A stretch of 62,754 nt of DNA from Acidimicrobiia bacterium (GTDB lineage Bacteria > Actinomycetota > Acidimicrobiia > Acidimicrobiales > Aldehydirespiratoraceae). The notes under the pieces are model-generated. The model was not told where the DNA came from, did not search any database, and saw only the letters and a program-made list of their open reading frames with translations. Where the stretch lies: contig JAJEJB010000007.1 of the NCBI GenBank assembly GCA_022828135.1, positions 1-62,754 on the forward strand, written 5' to 3'. The position numbers and the translations under genes were made by a program. Positions 8,234 to 16,522 of the stretch are shown in pieces; position 1 is the first letter of the stretch; each line of letters opens with the position of its first letter.

Positions 8234-9687
8234 TGCTCGGCCTCCACTGGGTGGCGGGCCGCCAGGCGCTCGAGTTCCTCGCGTACCACGTCCCGGTCGT
8301 CGAAGGCGAGCCTGCGGTTACCGATGATCTGGCTGCGCTCGTGGCCCTTGCCCGCGATGACCACCACGTCGCCCCGTCGGGCCGTGGCGACGGCGTGGCG
8401 CAGCGCCTTGCGGCGGTCTGGGTCACTCAGGTCGGGGGCGCGGCTCATGCCTCTGATGATGTCGTCGATGATCTGTTGCGGGTCTTCGGAGCGCGGGTTG
8501 TCGCTCGTGATGATCACCCTGTCAGCCAGTCTCTCAGCGGTGGCCCCCATTTCCGGACGCTTGGCGCGGTCCCTGTCGCCGCCCGCGCCGAACACCACGG
8601 TGAGGCGCTCGTCGGTGAGGCTCCGGGCAGCCTGCAGCAACGCGGCCAGACCGTCGGGGGTATGGGCATAGTCCACTATCACCGCGAAGTCCTGTCCGGT
8701 ATCTACGGGCTCGAATCGCCCCGCGACCGGTGCCGCTTCGGCCAGACCCGCCGCGACCGCGTCCGGGCTGAGGCCGAGCGACAAGGCGATCTCGGCCGCG
8801 AGCACGGCGTTGGTCCGGTTGAAGGCCCCCGCCAGGGGCAGGGTCACAACCTGGTCGCGCCAGCGGAACACGCTGGACCCGGCGTCGGCCTCCAAGACAT
8901 CGATGTCGCGCTGGTCCACCTTCACCAGGGGCATCTCCGATGGGACCAACTCAACCAGACGGCGCCCCCATCCGCTGGTGACGTCCACTACGGCGCTCTC
9001 GGCCAGCTCGCGGGTGAACAGCCGGGCCTTGACCCCGAAGTAGTCGTCCATCGACCCGTGATAGTCGAGGTGGTCGTGGCCGAGGTTGGTGAACGCGGCC
9101 ACACGGAACCGGCATCCGTCCACCCGGTGCTGGGCCAGGCCGTGCGAGGAGACTTCGACGACTGCGGCGCTCGCTCCGCGGTCCACCGACTCGGACAGGC
9201 TGCGCTGCAGGTCGGTGGCCTCGGGAGTGGTCAGAGTGCCGGTCAGGGTGCCGATCTCGACCGCGTCACGGCCGGCGGCCCTCAGCAGGCCTGCGGCCAG
9301 CCGGACCGTCGTGGTCTTGCCGTTGGTGCCGGTGACGCCCGCTAAGTCGAAGCGCCGGGAGGGATGCCCGTGTACCGCGGCCGCGGCCGGCCCGACCGCC
9401 CGGCGGACCGATGCCACGAGCAGGCAGGGCACCTTCGTCGGCACCGGGCGCTCCACGAGCAGAGCGGTAGCCCCGGCGGCGACCGCATCGGCAGCGAAGT
9501 GGTGTCCATCGCGGGTCGCGCCCGGGATGCACGCGAACAGGGCTCCTCCGGTGACACGCCGGCTGTCGTGCTCTACGTCGCCGACCTGGACCGCCGCCGC
9601 GTCGGCGATGTCCTCCGGGCGCCCGGTGTCGCCGGACGGGAGCAGGTCGGCTGGCAGCGATCGGGCCAGTTCGCCGAGGCTGGTCAT
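8230..9687 (-). CDS. murE: UDP-MurNAc-tripeptide synthetase MurE (meso-DAP type)
   Basis: MurE adds the third amino acid of the stem peptide. The 485-residue product has the P-loop TGTNGKTTT at residues 119-127, the HDHLDYHGSMDDYFG central motif with the carbamylated-lysine region (FGVKARLF), and FAVIVDYAHTPDGL. DNPR at 396-399 is the known signature of meso-diaminopimelate-adding MurE enzymes, so a DAP-type wall is inferred. The ATG at 9687 lies 36 bases after ftsI. It abuts mraY directly, and no murF lies between them. Confidence 0.95.
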   Translation of the reverse strand: MTSLGELARSLPADLLPSGDTGRPEDIADAAAVQVGDVEHDSRRVTGGALFACIPGATRDGHHFAADAVAAGATALLVERPVPTKVPCLLVASVRRAVGPAAAAVHGHPSRRFDLAGVTGTNGKTTTVRLAAGLLRAAGRDAVEIGTLTGTLTTPEATDLQRSLSESVDRGASAAVVEVSSHGLAQHRVDGCRFRVAAFTNLGHDHLDYHGSMDDYFGVKARLFTRELAESAVVDVTSGWGRRLVELVPSEMPLVKVDQRDIDVLEADAGSSVFRWRDQVVTLPLAGAFNRTNAVLAAEIALSLGLSPDAVAAGLAEAAPVAGRFEPVDTGQDFAVIVDYAHTPDGLAALLQAARSLTDERLTVVFGAGGDRDRAKRPEMGATAERLADRVIITSDNPRSEDPQQIIDDIIRGMSRAPDLSDPDRRKALRHAVATARRGDVVVIAGKGHERSQIIGNRRLAFDDRDVVREELERLAARHPVEAEQ

Positions 9688-9723
9688 GTCGTCGCCCCGC
9701 CGGTCATGGGCACGCCCCGCTGG

Positions 9724-11610
9724 TCATGTCTGCGACTCGCCGGAATCCGGCGACTGGTCGGCGAGCAGCGTCGATGGCGTGGGCACTACGGCCGGGTCTG
9801 CTCGGCGGCGCCCGCCACCGACGGTGTTCAATTCAGCGGGCACCCGCAGCTGGCGCAGGGCGTACTCGGCGATCCTGCTCACGGTCGGCGCGGCCAGCCT
9901 GCCTCCCGAGATGCGTTCGCCCTTGGGCTGGTCGATGATCACCAGCACTACCAGCGCTGGACCGTCATCGTTGCTCACGATCCCCGCGAAGGTGGCGGTG
10001 TGATGGCGGCCGATCAGCTCGTTCCTCTCGTTGACGCACTCGTACCCGATGTCGCAGGGCTGCCAGGCGGTGCCGGTCTTGCCGGCCATGGAGAAGCCTT
10101 CCACGTCGGCCTCTCGACCGGTACCCACTTCAACGACCGACGTCAGCATCCTCATCAGGGTTGCCGCCACCTCTCTACTGAGGACCCGCACCGGAGCCGG
10201 CCCCTCCACGGGTCCGTCGCCGGCGTCGTCGCCGGCGTCGTCGACGATCAGCTTCAGCGGCACCAGCACCCCGCCGTTGGCGATGGTGTTGTAGGCCTGG
10301 AGAATCTGCAGCGGGGTCACGGCCAAGCCCTGGCCGATGGCCATGTTGGGGAGGCTGAGACCGCTCCACTCGCTCAGCGGAGGCAGGATCCCCTTGGACT
10401 CTCCCTTGAAGACGAGGGCCGTGCGGGCCCCGAAGCCGAAGGAGCGCATGGTCTGGTACATCCGCTCCTCACCGGCCTGCAGGGCCATCTTGATGGTGCC
10501 GATGTTGGACGACCGAGCGACTATCTGTGTCGGTGTCCACTCCACGTCGGGATGGGTGGGAGTGTCCTCGAAGCGGTGCTCCCAGATGGTCAGGTACGAC
10601 GGCACCTCGATGGTCACCTGCTCGGCCACCGCCCCGCTCGACAGCGCCGCGGCCGCGGTCACCGGCTTGAAGACCGAGCCGGGCTCGTAGCTCCACGTGG
10701 CGGCCAGGTTGTGCCGGGTGCAGTCGACGATGCCGTTGGAGCCCCTGGCCACATTGGCCATGGCGACGATCTCGCCGGTGGCCGGCAGCGCCACCAGGGC
10801 CACTCCTGATGAGGCCCCGGTGCCGGCGACGGCCTCCAGCATCATCGATTCGGCCTGGTACTGGACGTTGCGGTCGAGGGTGACGGTGATGTCTCGCCCC
10901 TCGGCCGGAGCGGTCACTTCGGAGAGACCCCCTGGGATGGTGGTGCCGTCTACCCCGACCTCCTTCATCACCCGGCCCGGGGTGCCCGCCAGATGCTCGT
11001 CGTAGGTCTCCTCGATGCCGCTCATGCCCGCGTGGTCGATGTTGACCCGGCCGACCGCGGCCAGTGCGGAGCAGCCGCCGTTGGGATGCTCACGCCGCGG
11101 TTCGGAGATGACCCTGATCCCCTCGATCCCGAGATCGCTGACCTGTTCTCCGACCTCGGCGTCGACTTGGCGCGCCACATAGCGGAAGGCGCCGTCGCCC
11201 TGCAGCTTGTCGAGCAGCACCTCCGCCTCGATTCCCATCACCTCGGAGAGAGCGGCGGCGACCTGGTGGGGATCCGAGATGATACGGGGGTCCGACACCA
11301 CGGTGGCTGCCGGCAGCGACAGGGCGATGGCCCGCCCGTTGCGATCGAAGACCGTCCCGCGGGGCGCGGGCACGACGATCTCGCCGAGGGGGTTCGACAC
11401 TTCCTCCAGGACTCGCGGATCGGGAGTGGCCTGCACGTCGACTATGCGGTAGACGAGCCCTCCCAGGGCGAGTGCCAGCACCACCAGGACGGTTACTACC
11501 CTGGGGCGAGTGACGAGCGGCAGTGGTGCCGTGGGCCGGGCTGCGCCGGTCGAGCCTGAGCGGCTGGGATGTCGCGCCGAGGCATCGAAACGCCGCCCGG
11601 GGGGCGTCAT
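9724..11610 (-). CDS. ftsI: Septal peptidoglycan transpeptidase FtsI (PBP3, class B)
   Basis: This is a class B penicillin-binding protein that cross-links septal peptidoglycan with FtsW. The 628-residue product has a proline-rich cytoplasmic tail, one membrane segment at about residues 37-55, a PBP dimerisation domain (PRGTVFDRNGRAIA) and a transpeptidase domain. The catalytic motifs are SVFK (S312-K315), SSN (367-369) and KTG (511-513). The start overlaps the ftsL stop by ATGA. A short acidic glycine/aspartate stretch (about 458-467) is an insertion in the transpeptidase domain. Confidence 0.95.
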   Translation of the reverse strand: MTPPGRRFDASARHPSRSGSTGAARPTAPLPLVTRPRVVTVLVVLALALGGLVYRIVDVQATPDPRVLEEVSNPLGEIVVPAPRGTVFDRNGRAIALSLPAATVVSDPRIISDPHQVAAALSEVMGIEAEVLLDKLQGDGAFRYVARQVDAEVGEQVSDLGIEGIRVISEPRREHPNGGCSALAAVGRVNIDHAGMSGIEETYDEHLAGTPGRVMKEVGVDGTTIPGGLSEVTAPAEGRDITVTLDRNVQYQAESMMLEAVAGTGASSGVALVALPATGEIVAMANVARGSNGIVDCTRHNLAATWSYEPGSVFKPVTAAAALSSGAVAEQVTIEVPSYLTIWEHRFEDTPTHPDVEWTPTQIVARSSNIGTIKMALQAGEERMYQTMRSFGFGARTALVFKGESKGILPPLSEWSGLSLPNMAIGQGLAVTPLQILQAYNTIANGGVLVPLKLIVDDAGDDAGDGPVEGPAPVRVLSREVAATLMRMLTSVVEVGTGREADVEGFSMAGKTGTAWQPCDIGYECVNERNELIGRHHTATFAGIVSNDDGPALVVLVIIDQPKGERISGGRLAAPTVSRIAEYALRQLRVPAELNTVGGGRRRADPAVVPTPSTLLADQSPDSGESQT

Positions 11611-12101
11611 CCGGCCGTTTTCCCGAGTTCCGGGGCTTCTGGAAGCTGAGCGACAGGCGGGGTAGGCGGCCAGCCCGACGACCCGAGATTGAAGGGATCC
11701 TCCTCGGGTGGCAGAAGCTGGTGCGGACCGATCGGGGTGAGGATGGCCAGCTCGGCCGAGGGCACCAGGCCGGCGGAGTGCGCCTGATCGGCGAGGCCCT
11801 CCGGGGAGTCGAGGTAGGCGATCTCCGCCTGCAGCTTGTCGATCCGCTCGTAGCGCTGCTGGTTGCGCTCGAGCAGATCGTCAAGGGTGGCTTGGTTCTC
11901 TACGAGGACGGCGTGCAGCGCGGCGAGAGCCAGGCACATCCCGAACAGGCCCAAAGCCAGCACCGTGCCGATGCCGCCGATGGAGCGTCGGGTCCGGTCC
12001 GGCGAGCGGGCGACCTTGAGGTCCGGTGACGGCCGCTCGGTTCTCGGAGCGGGCGCACCGGCGGTCCGCACAGAAGCGCTCCGCTGAGACGGCGGTGCCA
12101 T
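11607..12101 (-). CDS. ftsL: FtsL-like septum protein
   Basis: The product is a 164-residue bitopic protein: a basic, proline-rich cytoplasmic tail of about 42 residues, one membrane helix (about 43-66), then a coiled coil rich in E, Q, R and L (about 67-98) and a proline-rich C terminus. This architecture and the position between rsmH and ftsI identify it as the FtsL equivalent, which bridges FtsQ/FtsB with FtsW/FtsI. The sequence itself is weakly conserved, as usual for FtsL. The ATG is 3 bases after the rsmH stop. Confidence 0.8.
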   Translation of the reverse strand: MAPPSQRSASVRTAGAPAPRTERPSPDLKVARSPDRTRRSIGGIGTVLALGLFGMCLALAALHAVLVENQATLDDLLERNQQRYERIDKLQAEIAYLDSPEGLADQAHSAGLVPSAELAILTPIGPHQLLPPEEDPFNLGSSGWPPTPPVAQLPEAPELGKTAG

Positions 12102-12104
12102 CAG

Positions 12105-13061
12105 TCATCCCGGGAGCGAGAGGCGTTCCACCGCTCGCAGTCGTGCCGCGCTCGCCCTGTGGTTGCCGGCCTTCTCCGACTCGGAGGGCGTGCGGGCCCG
12201 GCGTCCCAGCAGTCGCACGGTGGCTTCCGAGCCGGGCGGGGGCGGCAGGCCGGGCCGCGGCGGCGGGACCTCCCCTGCGGATTGCCTGAAGACGGACTTC
12301 ACGATCCGGTCCTCTCCGGAATGGTAGGAGAGCACCGCGCAGCGCCCGGAGACCGAGAGCCGCTCGATGGCGCCGGTCAGGGCGGTCTCGAGGATGTCCA
12401 ACTCGTGGTTCACCTCGATGCGCAGGGCCTGGAAGGTGCGCCGGGCGGGATGGGCGCGACGGCGCCCGGGAGCGGGCACGGCCCCGGCCACGACCCGGGC
12501 CAGTTGGGTGGTGGTGGCGAAGGGTCTGCCGGCGACGATGGCGGCGGCGATGCGGCGGCACTGCCGCTCATCGGCGTTGCGTCGAAGGATCGAGGAGAGG
12601 GTCCGCTCATCGGCGTGATTGACGATGTCTGCCGCGGTTACATCGGTGGAGGGGTCCATCCGCATGTCGAGGGGACCGTCGAGGCGGTAGCTGAAGCCGC
12701 GTTCGGCCCGGTCCAACTGGGCCGAGCTGACCCCGAGGTCGAACAGGCAGGCTGAGATCTCGCCTACGCCGATCTCGTCCAGCACGTCGCCGAGTGCATC
12801 GAAGCGGGCGTGACGCAGGACGACCCGGCCGCCGTGGCCGGCGAGCCGCTCGGCCGAGGCTCTCAGCGCGGCGGGGTCGCGGTCGAGCCCGAGCAGCCGC
12901 AGGTGCGGGGCGCGGGCGAGAAGAGCGTCGGCATGGCCGCCTCCGCCCACGGTGGCGTCGACGACGAGGCCGTCGGGCACCTCGGTCAGTACCTCCACCA
13001 CCTCGCGGCGCATGACCGGTTGGTGGTAGGCACCGGCGCCCTCTCCGGTGCCGGCCGTCAT
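12105..13061 (-). CDS. rsmH: 16S rRNA (cytosine1402-N4)-methyltransferase RsmH (MraW)
   Basis: RsmH methylates N4 of C1402 in 16S rRNA with S-adenosylmethionine. From the ATG at 13061 the protein is 318 residues, the usual length. It has YHQPVM near the N terminus, the SAM motif DATVGGGGHADALL (residues 35-48), LGLDRDPAAL, DLGVSSAQLDRAERGFSYR, FQALRIEVNHEL and SYHSGEDRIVK (most relatives have SYHSLEDR). An in-frame GTG at 13331 would add about 90 residues, but these do not match the family. I therefore keep 13061. Confidence 0.92.
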   Translation of the reverse strand: MTAGTGEGAGAYHQPVMRREVVEVLTEVPDGLVVDATVGGGGHADALLARAPHLRLLGLDRDPAALRASAERLAGHGGRVVLRHARFDALGDVLDEIGVGEISACLFDLGVSSAQLDRAERGFSYRLDGPLDMRMDPSTDVTAADIVNHADERTLSSILRRNADERQCRRIAAAIVAGRPFATTTQLARVVAGAVPAPGRRRAHPARRTFQALRIEVNHELDILETALTGAIERLSVSGRCAVLSYHSGEDRIVKSVFRQSAGEVPPPRPGLPPPPGSEATVRLLGRRARTPSESEKAGNHRASAARLRAVERLSLPG

Positions 13062-13186
13062 GTCGGGAGGGCCGGCTGGATTGGCTGGGTGTGCCCGGTC
13101 ATCTGCAGTTCCCCGACCGACGGCGCACGTCGGGATTTCTCCCCCGATCGAGCTAATGGCAAGCGGGCGGAGTACGGGTCTTCCAT
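13058..13186 (-). CDS. Possible small ORF between mraZ and rsmH
   Basis: A 42-codon frame (MEDPYSARLPLARSGEKSRR...) ends with TGA overlapping the rsmH ATG, the same ATGA coupling used by true genes of this operon. The frame stays open upstream past the mraZ stop through a Thr/Pro-rich stretch with C-rich third positions, but no ATG or GTG sits near mraZ to start it. It contains both arms of the long inverted repeat only if the GTG further upstream is used. No homolog is recognised; it may be a fortuitous frame. Confidence 0.2.
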   Translation of the reverse strand: MEDPYSARLPLARSGEKSRRAPSVGELQMTGHTQPIQPALPT

Positions 13187-13217
13187 CTGCCAATCGGGGA
13201 ACTGCACATGACCGGGC
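13093..13217. repeat. Long inverted repeat in the mraZ-rsmH spacer
   Basis: Two 24-base arms, 13093-13116 and 13194-13217, are reverse complements with a single mismatch. They are separated by a 77-base loop. The arm reads GCCCGGTCATCTGCAGTTCC and continues with CCGA. A structure of this size inside the leader of rsmH could act as an attenuator or processing site, or could be a small mobile remnant. There is no direct evidence for either. Confidence 0.8.
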
Positions 13218-13323
13218 AGCCCTTCGGTGACTGCTTCGGTGTCGGTGGTTGGTTTGGTCTTGGGTTGGGTGCGGGTAGTCGGGTCGGTGTCGGGGGTGGG
13301 CCTGCTGGAGCGGGAGCCAGCGA

Positions 13324-13773
13324 TCAGACACTGGCGATACCCCTTCCGTGCGTGATGGCGTCGGCCAGGCGCTCGGTGCCCACCGACTGGACCTCTGCCC
13401 AGCGGTCGGGGTTCCAGACCTCGATGCGGCGGATCATTCCGGTGACGATCACTTTGCGCTCGAGTCCGGCGGCGTCCCGCAGGTGGGGCAGGATCCTCAT
13501 GCGGCCCTGGGCGTCGGGCACCACGAAGTCGGCCTGGGCCGCGAAGCTGCGCAGCGCGTTGATATCCACTTGCTCGCCGCCCACCTGCGTCCGGAGTTGC
13601 TCGGCGGTCTCGGCGAACTCGTCGACGGGCAGGATGCCCACACAGGAGTCGAGCGCGGTGATGTAGGCGCCGCCGGCCAAGTGGCTGCGGAACCCCGACG
13701 GCAGGATCAGCCGGCCCTTGCCGTCCAGGGTGTGCTCGTGAACGCCGACGAATAGGGTGCGATGGCCGGTCAT
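13324..13773 (-). CDS. mraZ: Transcriptional regulator MraZ
   Basis: MraZ is an AbrB-like DNA-binding protein that represses its own dcw operon. The 149-residue product contains two SpoVT-AbrB-like repeats. The first is HEHTLDGKGRLILPSGFRSH and the second begins VPDAQGRMRILPHLRDAAGL; both keep the D-x-K/Q-G-R core. The ATG at 13773 is followed immediately by MTGHRTLFVGV. It heads the division operon, and TGGNG-type decamer repeats lie just upstream. Confidence 0.95.
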   Translation of the reverse strand: MTGHRTLFVGVHEHTLDGKGRLILPSGFRSHLAGGAYITALDSCVGILPVDEFAETAEQLRTQVGGEQVDINALRSFAAQADFVVPDAQGRMRILPHLRDAAGLERKVIVTGMIRRIEVWNPDRWAEVQSVGTERLADAITHGRGIASV

Positions 13774-13808
13774 GGTTGACGCTCACGCCCTCGGCCCGAG
13801 TCCGGTCG

Positions 13809-13866
13809 CTCCCATATACTCCACAGCCAACCACTGTACTCCCTTTTGCACCACAGCGCAAGTCAA
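13809..13866 (-). promoter_or_regulatory. mraZ promoter with 10-bp-periodic MraZ boxes
   Basis: Reading the minus strand, five pentamers recur exactly every 10 bases: TGGTG (13853-13849), GGGAG (13843-13839), TGGTT (13833-13829), TGGAG (13823-13819) and GGGAG (13813-13809). Known MraZ operators are TGGGN repeats at 10-bp spacing, so this is a strong candidate for the autoregulatory site. A -10 candidate TACAGT (13838-13833) has TTGCGC 17 bases upstream (13861-13856); TTGACT (13866-13861) is the alternative -35. The boxes overlap the core promoter, which suits repression. Confidence 0.7.
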
Positions 13867-13914
13867 AAAGCGCGCCAAGACAAGCGCCTGATGACGTGCG
13901 AACTTGCGAGGCTG

Positions 13915-14676
13915 CTACCGGCTGTCTCTCGCCTGCGCCTCCAGGGCTCCGAGCAGGGCCTCGGTCAAGCCGGCCTCCGTGGCCGGCACCGAGCCGCAGC
14001 GCCTCGCCATCACCGCCCGGCCGGTCTCGCGATCGGCTGCGGTAACGTCCAGGAGCTCGATCTCGTCGAGACCGCGAGCGTCAGCCTGGATGCTCGACGC
14101 GCTGTCCGCGTGCCCCAGCCGGGCCGTGGTCTGAATGCGGACCCGCGATCGGGTGCGGCGCTGGCTGACTCCGACGACCTTGCGCCCGCCGGCGAAGACC
14201 TCCCCGGGGCCGGATCCGGCGAAGCACACCAGCCTCCCCCACCGATCGGCTACGAGCCGGCCTGAATGGACCGAGATCGGTTCGGCCACGAAGGGCTCGA
14301 TCACCGCGGACCAGAGCTCGCCCACCCATTGAGCGGTGTAGGCCACATCGTCGCTCCACAGCGGGTCGGAGGCCGGGACGAAGAAGTCCACCCACACCTG
14401 GCCTCCCGGACGCAGCAGCACCGCTCCCCCACCGCTGCGACGCCGAAGGATCTCCGTGCCCGCGGCCGCCGCCCGGATCTGATCCGCAGTCTCGAGACTC
14501 TGGGTGCTCCCCAGCACGAGTCCCGCGCCGGTGACGGTGTGGATCCTGGCCAACCTCGTGGCAGTTGTCGGGGGCTCGGCCGACTCGAGCAATTCCGACA
14601 CCGGGCCCTGCAAGCGCTGCACCGTCCAGCGGCAGCCGCGCTGCGCTCTCGGGTCCGGCCTGTCCGGCCCGCTCAC
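13915..14676 (-). CDS. Lipoate--protein ligase A family protein
   Basis: The product is a 253-residue member of the biotin/lipoate A/B ligase fold. The signature RRRSGGGAVLL (the RRxxGGG lipoate-binding loop) and WVDFFVPASDPLW are visible. The family attaches lipoate or octanoate to E2 and GcvH domains; the exact substrate here is not clear. The expected lysine region reads VFAGGRKVVGVSQRR, typical of the K-hV-G-hSQRR motif. The GTG start overlaps the HNH gene stop (GTGA). It is read toward mraZ on the same strand, about 50 bases before the mraZ promoter. Confidence 0.75.
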   Translation of the reverse strand: MSGPDRPDPRAQRGCRWTVQRLQGPVSELLESAEPPTTATRLARIHTVTGAGLVLGSTQSLETADQIRAAAAGTEILRRRSGGGAVLLRPGGQVWVDFFVPASDPLWSDDVAYTAQWVGELWSAVIEPFVAEPISVHSGRLVADRWGRLVCFAGSGPGEVFAGGRKVVGVSQRRTRSRVRIQTTARLGHADSASSIQADARGLDEIELLDVTAADRETGRAVMARRCGSVPATEAGLTEALLGALEAQARDSR

Positions 14677-15185
14677 GCGGTGCGGAGATCGCTTCGTGGC
14701 TGCAGGTAGGCCGTCCAGACATCGGGCACGCCTCCGGCCGCGATCTCGACCCAGGTCGACGGCGACGGTGGCTCGGGACGCCGCCGGAGTCGCATGCCGC
14801 TCTCGCTGGGCAGGCGGTCCCGCTTCTTGGCGTTGCAGCGCCGGCAGGCGGCTACCACGTTCTCCCAGGTGTGCTTCCCGCCGCGGCTGCGGGGCACCAC
14901 GTGATCCATCGTCTCGGCCCGGTCGCCGCAGTACTGGCAGGAGTCCCGGTCCCGTGCGAACACCGCCCGCCGGTTCGGGGAGCGGTGCCGGGGACGGGGC
15001 ACGCTCACATAGTGGCTCAGCCGAACCACCGAGGGAACCTCCACCGATCGTCGCTCCGAGCGGAAGGCCCGGCCCGCAGCGTGCAGCATCTCTACTTTCT
15101 CGGCCAGGACCAGGCACACGGCCCGTCGCGCGCTAACCACCGCCAGCGGCTCGAAGGTGGCGTTGAGAACCAGCACCCCGGACAT
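14673..15185 (-). CDS. HNH endonuclease
   Basis: The 170-residue protein has the HNH fold of the McrA-like actinobacterial family. The first zinc-binding pair is in SCQYCGDRAETMDHVVPRS and the second is CRRCNAKK. The catalytic H is in the segment MDHVVPRSRGGKHTWENVV. The N-terminal domain (VLVLNATFEPLAVVSARRAV) is typical of a widespread chromosomal HNH protein that is not part of a known restriction system. It is translationally coupled to the downstream ligase gene. Confidence 0.85.
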   Translation of the reverse strand: MSGVLVLNATFEPLAVVSARRAVCLVLAEKVEMLHAAGRAFRSERRSVEVPSVVRLSHYVSVPRPRHRSPNRRAVFARDRDSCQYCGDRAETMDHVVPRSRGGKHTWENVVAACRRCNAKKRDRLPSESGMRLRRRPEPPSPSTWVEIAAGGVPDVWTAYLQPRSDLRTA

Positions 15186-15195
15186 CGGGGGCAGG

Positions 15196-15477
15196 CTAGC
15201 CGGATCGGAGCAGTGTCCTAGAGGCCGAGCGGTTCTGGGTCCGGCACCAATCCAGCCAGACGACTATGTCGGCTGGCGAAGGCGCCACACCAGGATCGCC
15301 GTACATGGTCTCGGACCTGAAGCGGGTGAGCTCCGGCGTAGGCAACGGGATGAACGGGGGCCGGCGCCACCAGCGGTCGGGGGCGAAGCGGGCCAGTTGA
15401 GCGAGGGCGGTCGGCCATAGCCGGGGCCGGACGGCTACAGCCCGGGCCGACCGGAGGACCACCCTGGCAGCAAACAT
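15196..15477 (-). CDS. Small conserved actinobacterial protein of unknown function
   Basis: The 93-residue product contains the segment RFRSETMYGDPGVAPSPADI followed by VVWLDWCR. This is a pattern I recognise from small uncharacterised actinobacterial proteins often near HNH genes. It is basic at the N terminus and has no membrane segment. The start is the ATG at 15477; a GTG three codons earlier is possible. It ends 10 bases before the HNH gene start, so the two probably form an operon. It is divergent from the MoxR gene. Confidence 0.65.
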   Translation of the reverse strand: MFAARVVLRSARAVAVRPRLWPTALAQLARFAPDRWWRRPPFIPLPTPELTRFRSETMYGDPGVAPSPADIVVWLDWCRTQNRSASRTLLRSG

Positions 15478-15513
15478 GGCGCCCACACCGGCCAAGCCTA
15501 GGGGCCGAGTGGA

Positions 15514-15519
15514 TACGCT
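15514..15519 (+). promoter_or_regulatory. -10 box before the MoxR gene
   Basis: TACGCT lies 9 bases before the ATG at 15529, which leaves a leader of only a few bases. No Shine-Dalgarno sequence is visible, so near-leaderless expression is inferred. Confidence 0.4.
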
Positions 15520-15528
15520 GGCCCGGCG

Positions 15529-16473
15529 ATGGGACACTTTGATGAGCAGTTCGAGCTCATCCGCCAGAACATCGAGCTCGCCGTCAAGGGCAAGGGCGAG
15601 GTCATCGAACTGCTGGTACTGGCTCTGGTGTGCGGGGGCCACGTGCTGATCGAGGATGTGCCCGGCGTGGGCAAGACCACGCTGGGCAAGGCGCTGGCCC
15701 GCAGTGTCGATGTCAGCTTCGGCCGGATCCAGTTCACTCCCGACCTGCTTCCGGTCGACATCACCGGAACGTCGGTGTTCAACCGGGCCGCCGGAACATT
15801 CGAATTCCGGCCCGGGCCGGTGTTCTCGAACATCGTCCTGGCCGACGAGATCAACCGTGCTTCCCCCAAGGCCCAGTCGGCACTGCTGGAGGCCATGGGC
15901 GAGCAGCAGGTGACCATCGACGGCGTGACCAGGCGCCTCGAGCCGCCGTTCACGGTCATAGCAACGCAGAACCCGCTGGAGTACGAGGGCACCTACCCGC
16001 TTCCGGAGAGTCAACTGGACCGCTTCCTCATGCGCCTCGAAGTGGGCTATCCGGATCGCGAGTCCGAGGATGCGATCCTGATGGACAGAGGCGCCCAGGA
16101 GCCTGTCGATCTCATCGGGCCGGTCGCCGACGGGGCCGTCGTCCGGTGGATGGCCGAACGGCTGGAGGAGGTCCATGTCTCGGGCGCGCTGCGTTCGTAC
16201 CTGCTCGAGGTGGCCGGTGCCACCCGCCGCCATCCCGGCTTGTCGCTGGGCCTGTCCCCCAGGGGTGTGCTGGCCTTTCTGAGGGTGGCGCGGGCCAGGG
16301 CGGCCTCGCTGAACCGCGACTTTGTCACGCCCGACGACATCAAGGCGCTGGCCCCGTCCATGCTGCCGCACCGGCTCCTGCCCAAGCCCGACAGCCGGGT
16401 GCGGGGTGTGCGGTCCAGCGACATCGTCACCGAGATCATCGACTCCGTGCCCGTACCCCGCAAGGGAGCCTGA
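15529..16473 (+). CDS. MoxR-family AAA+ ATPase
   Basis: The product is a 314-residue AAA+ chaperone-like ATPase. Walker A PGVGKT is at residues 45-50 and Walker B LADEINRA has D106/E107. The sensor/arginine region follows (TQNPLEYEGTYPLPESQLDR) with a C-terminal lid (LGLSPRGVLAFLRVARARAA). MoxR proteins assist maturation of partner complexes. The DUF58 and transglutaminase genes downstream are the standard MoxR cluster. Confidence 0.93.
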   Translation: MGHFDEQFELIRQNIELAVKGKGEVIELLVLALVCGGHVLIEDVPGVGKTTLGKALARSVDVSFGRIQFTPDLLPVDITGTSVFNRAAGTFEFRPGPVFSNIVLADEINRASPKAQSALLEAMGEQQVTIDGVTRRLEPPFTVIATQNPLEYEGTYPLPESQLDRFLMRLEVGYPDRESEDAILMDRGAQEPVDLIGPVADGAVVRWMAERLEEVHVSGALRSYLLEVAGATRRHPGLSLGLSPRGVLAFLRVARARAASLNRDFVTPDDIKALAPSMLPHRLLPKPDSRVRGVRSSDIVTEIIDSVPVPRKGA

Positions 16474-16522
16474 GGCCGAGCGGATAGCGAGCAGCTGTGA
16501 ACACCATCGCGAGACGCCGAGC

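Noticed and set aside
10200..10260. Repeated GTCGTCGCCGGCGTC string inside ftsI as a possible repeat element
   Set aside because: It encodes an in-frame acidic D/G/A insertion in the transpeptidase domain and is a simple coding repeat, not a mobile or CRISPR-like element.
13117..13193. Loop of the inverted repeat as a CRISPR repeat-spacer unit
   Set aside because: There are only two arms in opposite orientation, no series of direct repeats and no cas genes anywhere in the window.
13062..13331. N-terminal extension of RsmH from the GTG at 13331
   Set aside because: The added 90 residues do not match RsmH and the protein from 13061 already has the family length. The open frame may be due to the inverted repeat or composition.
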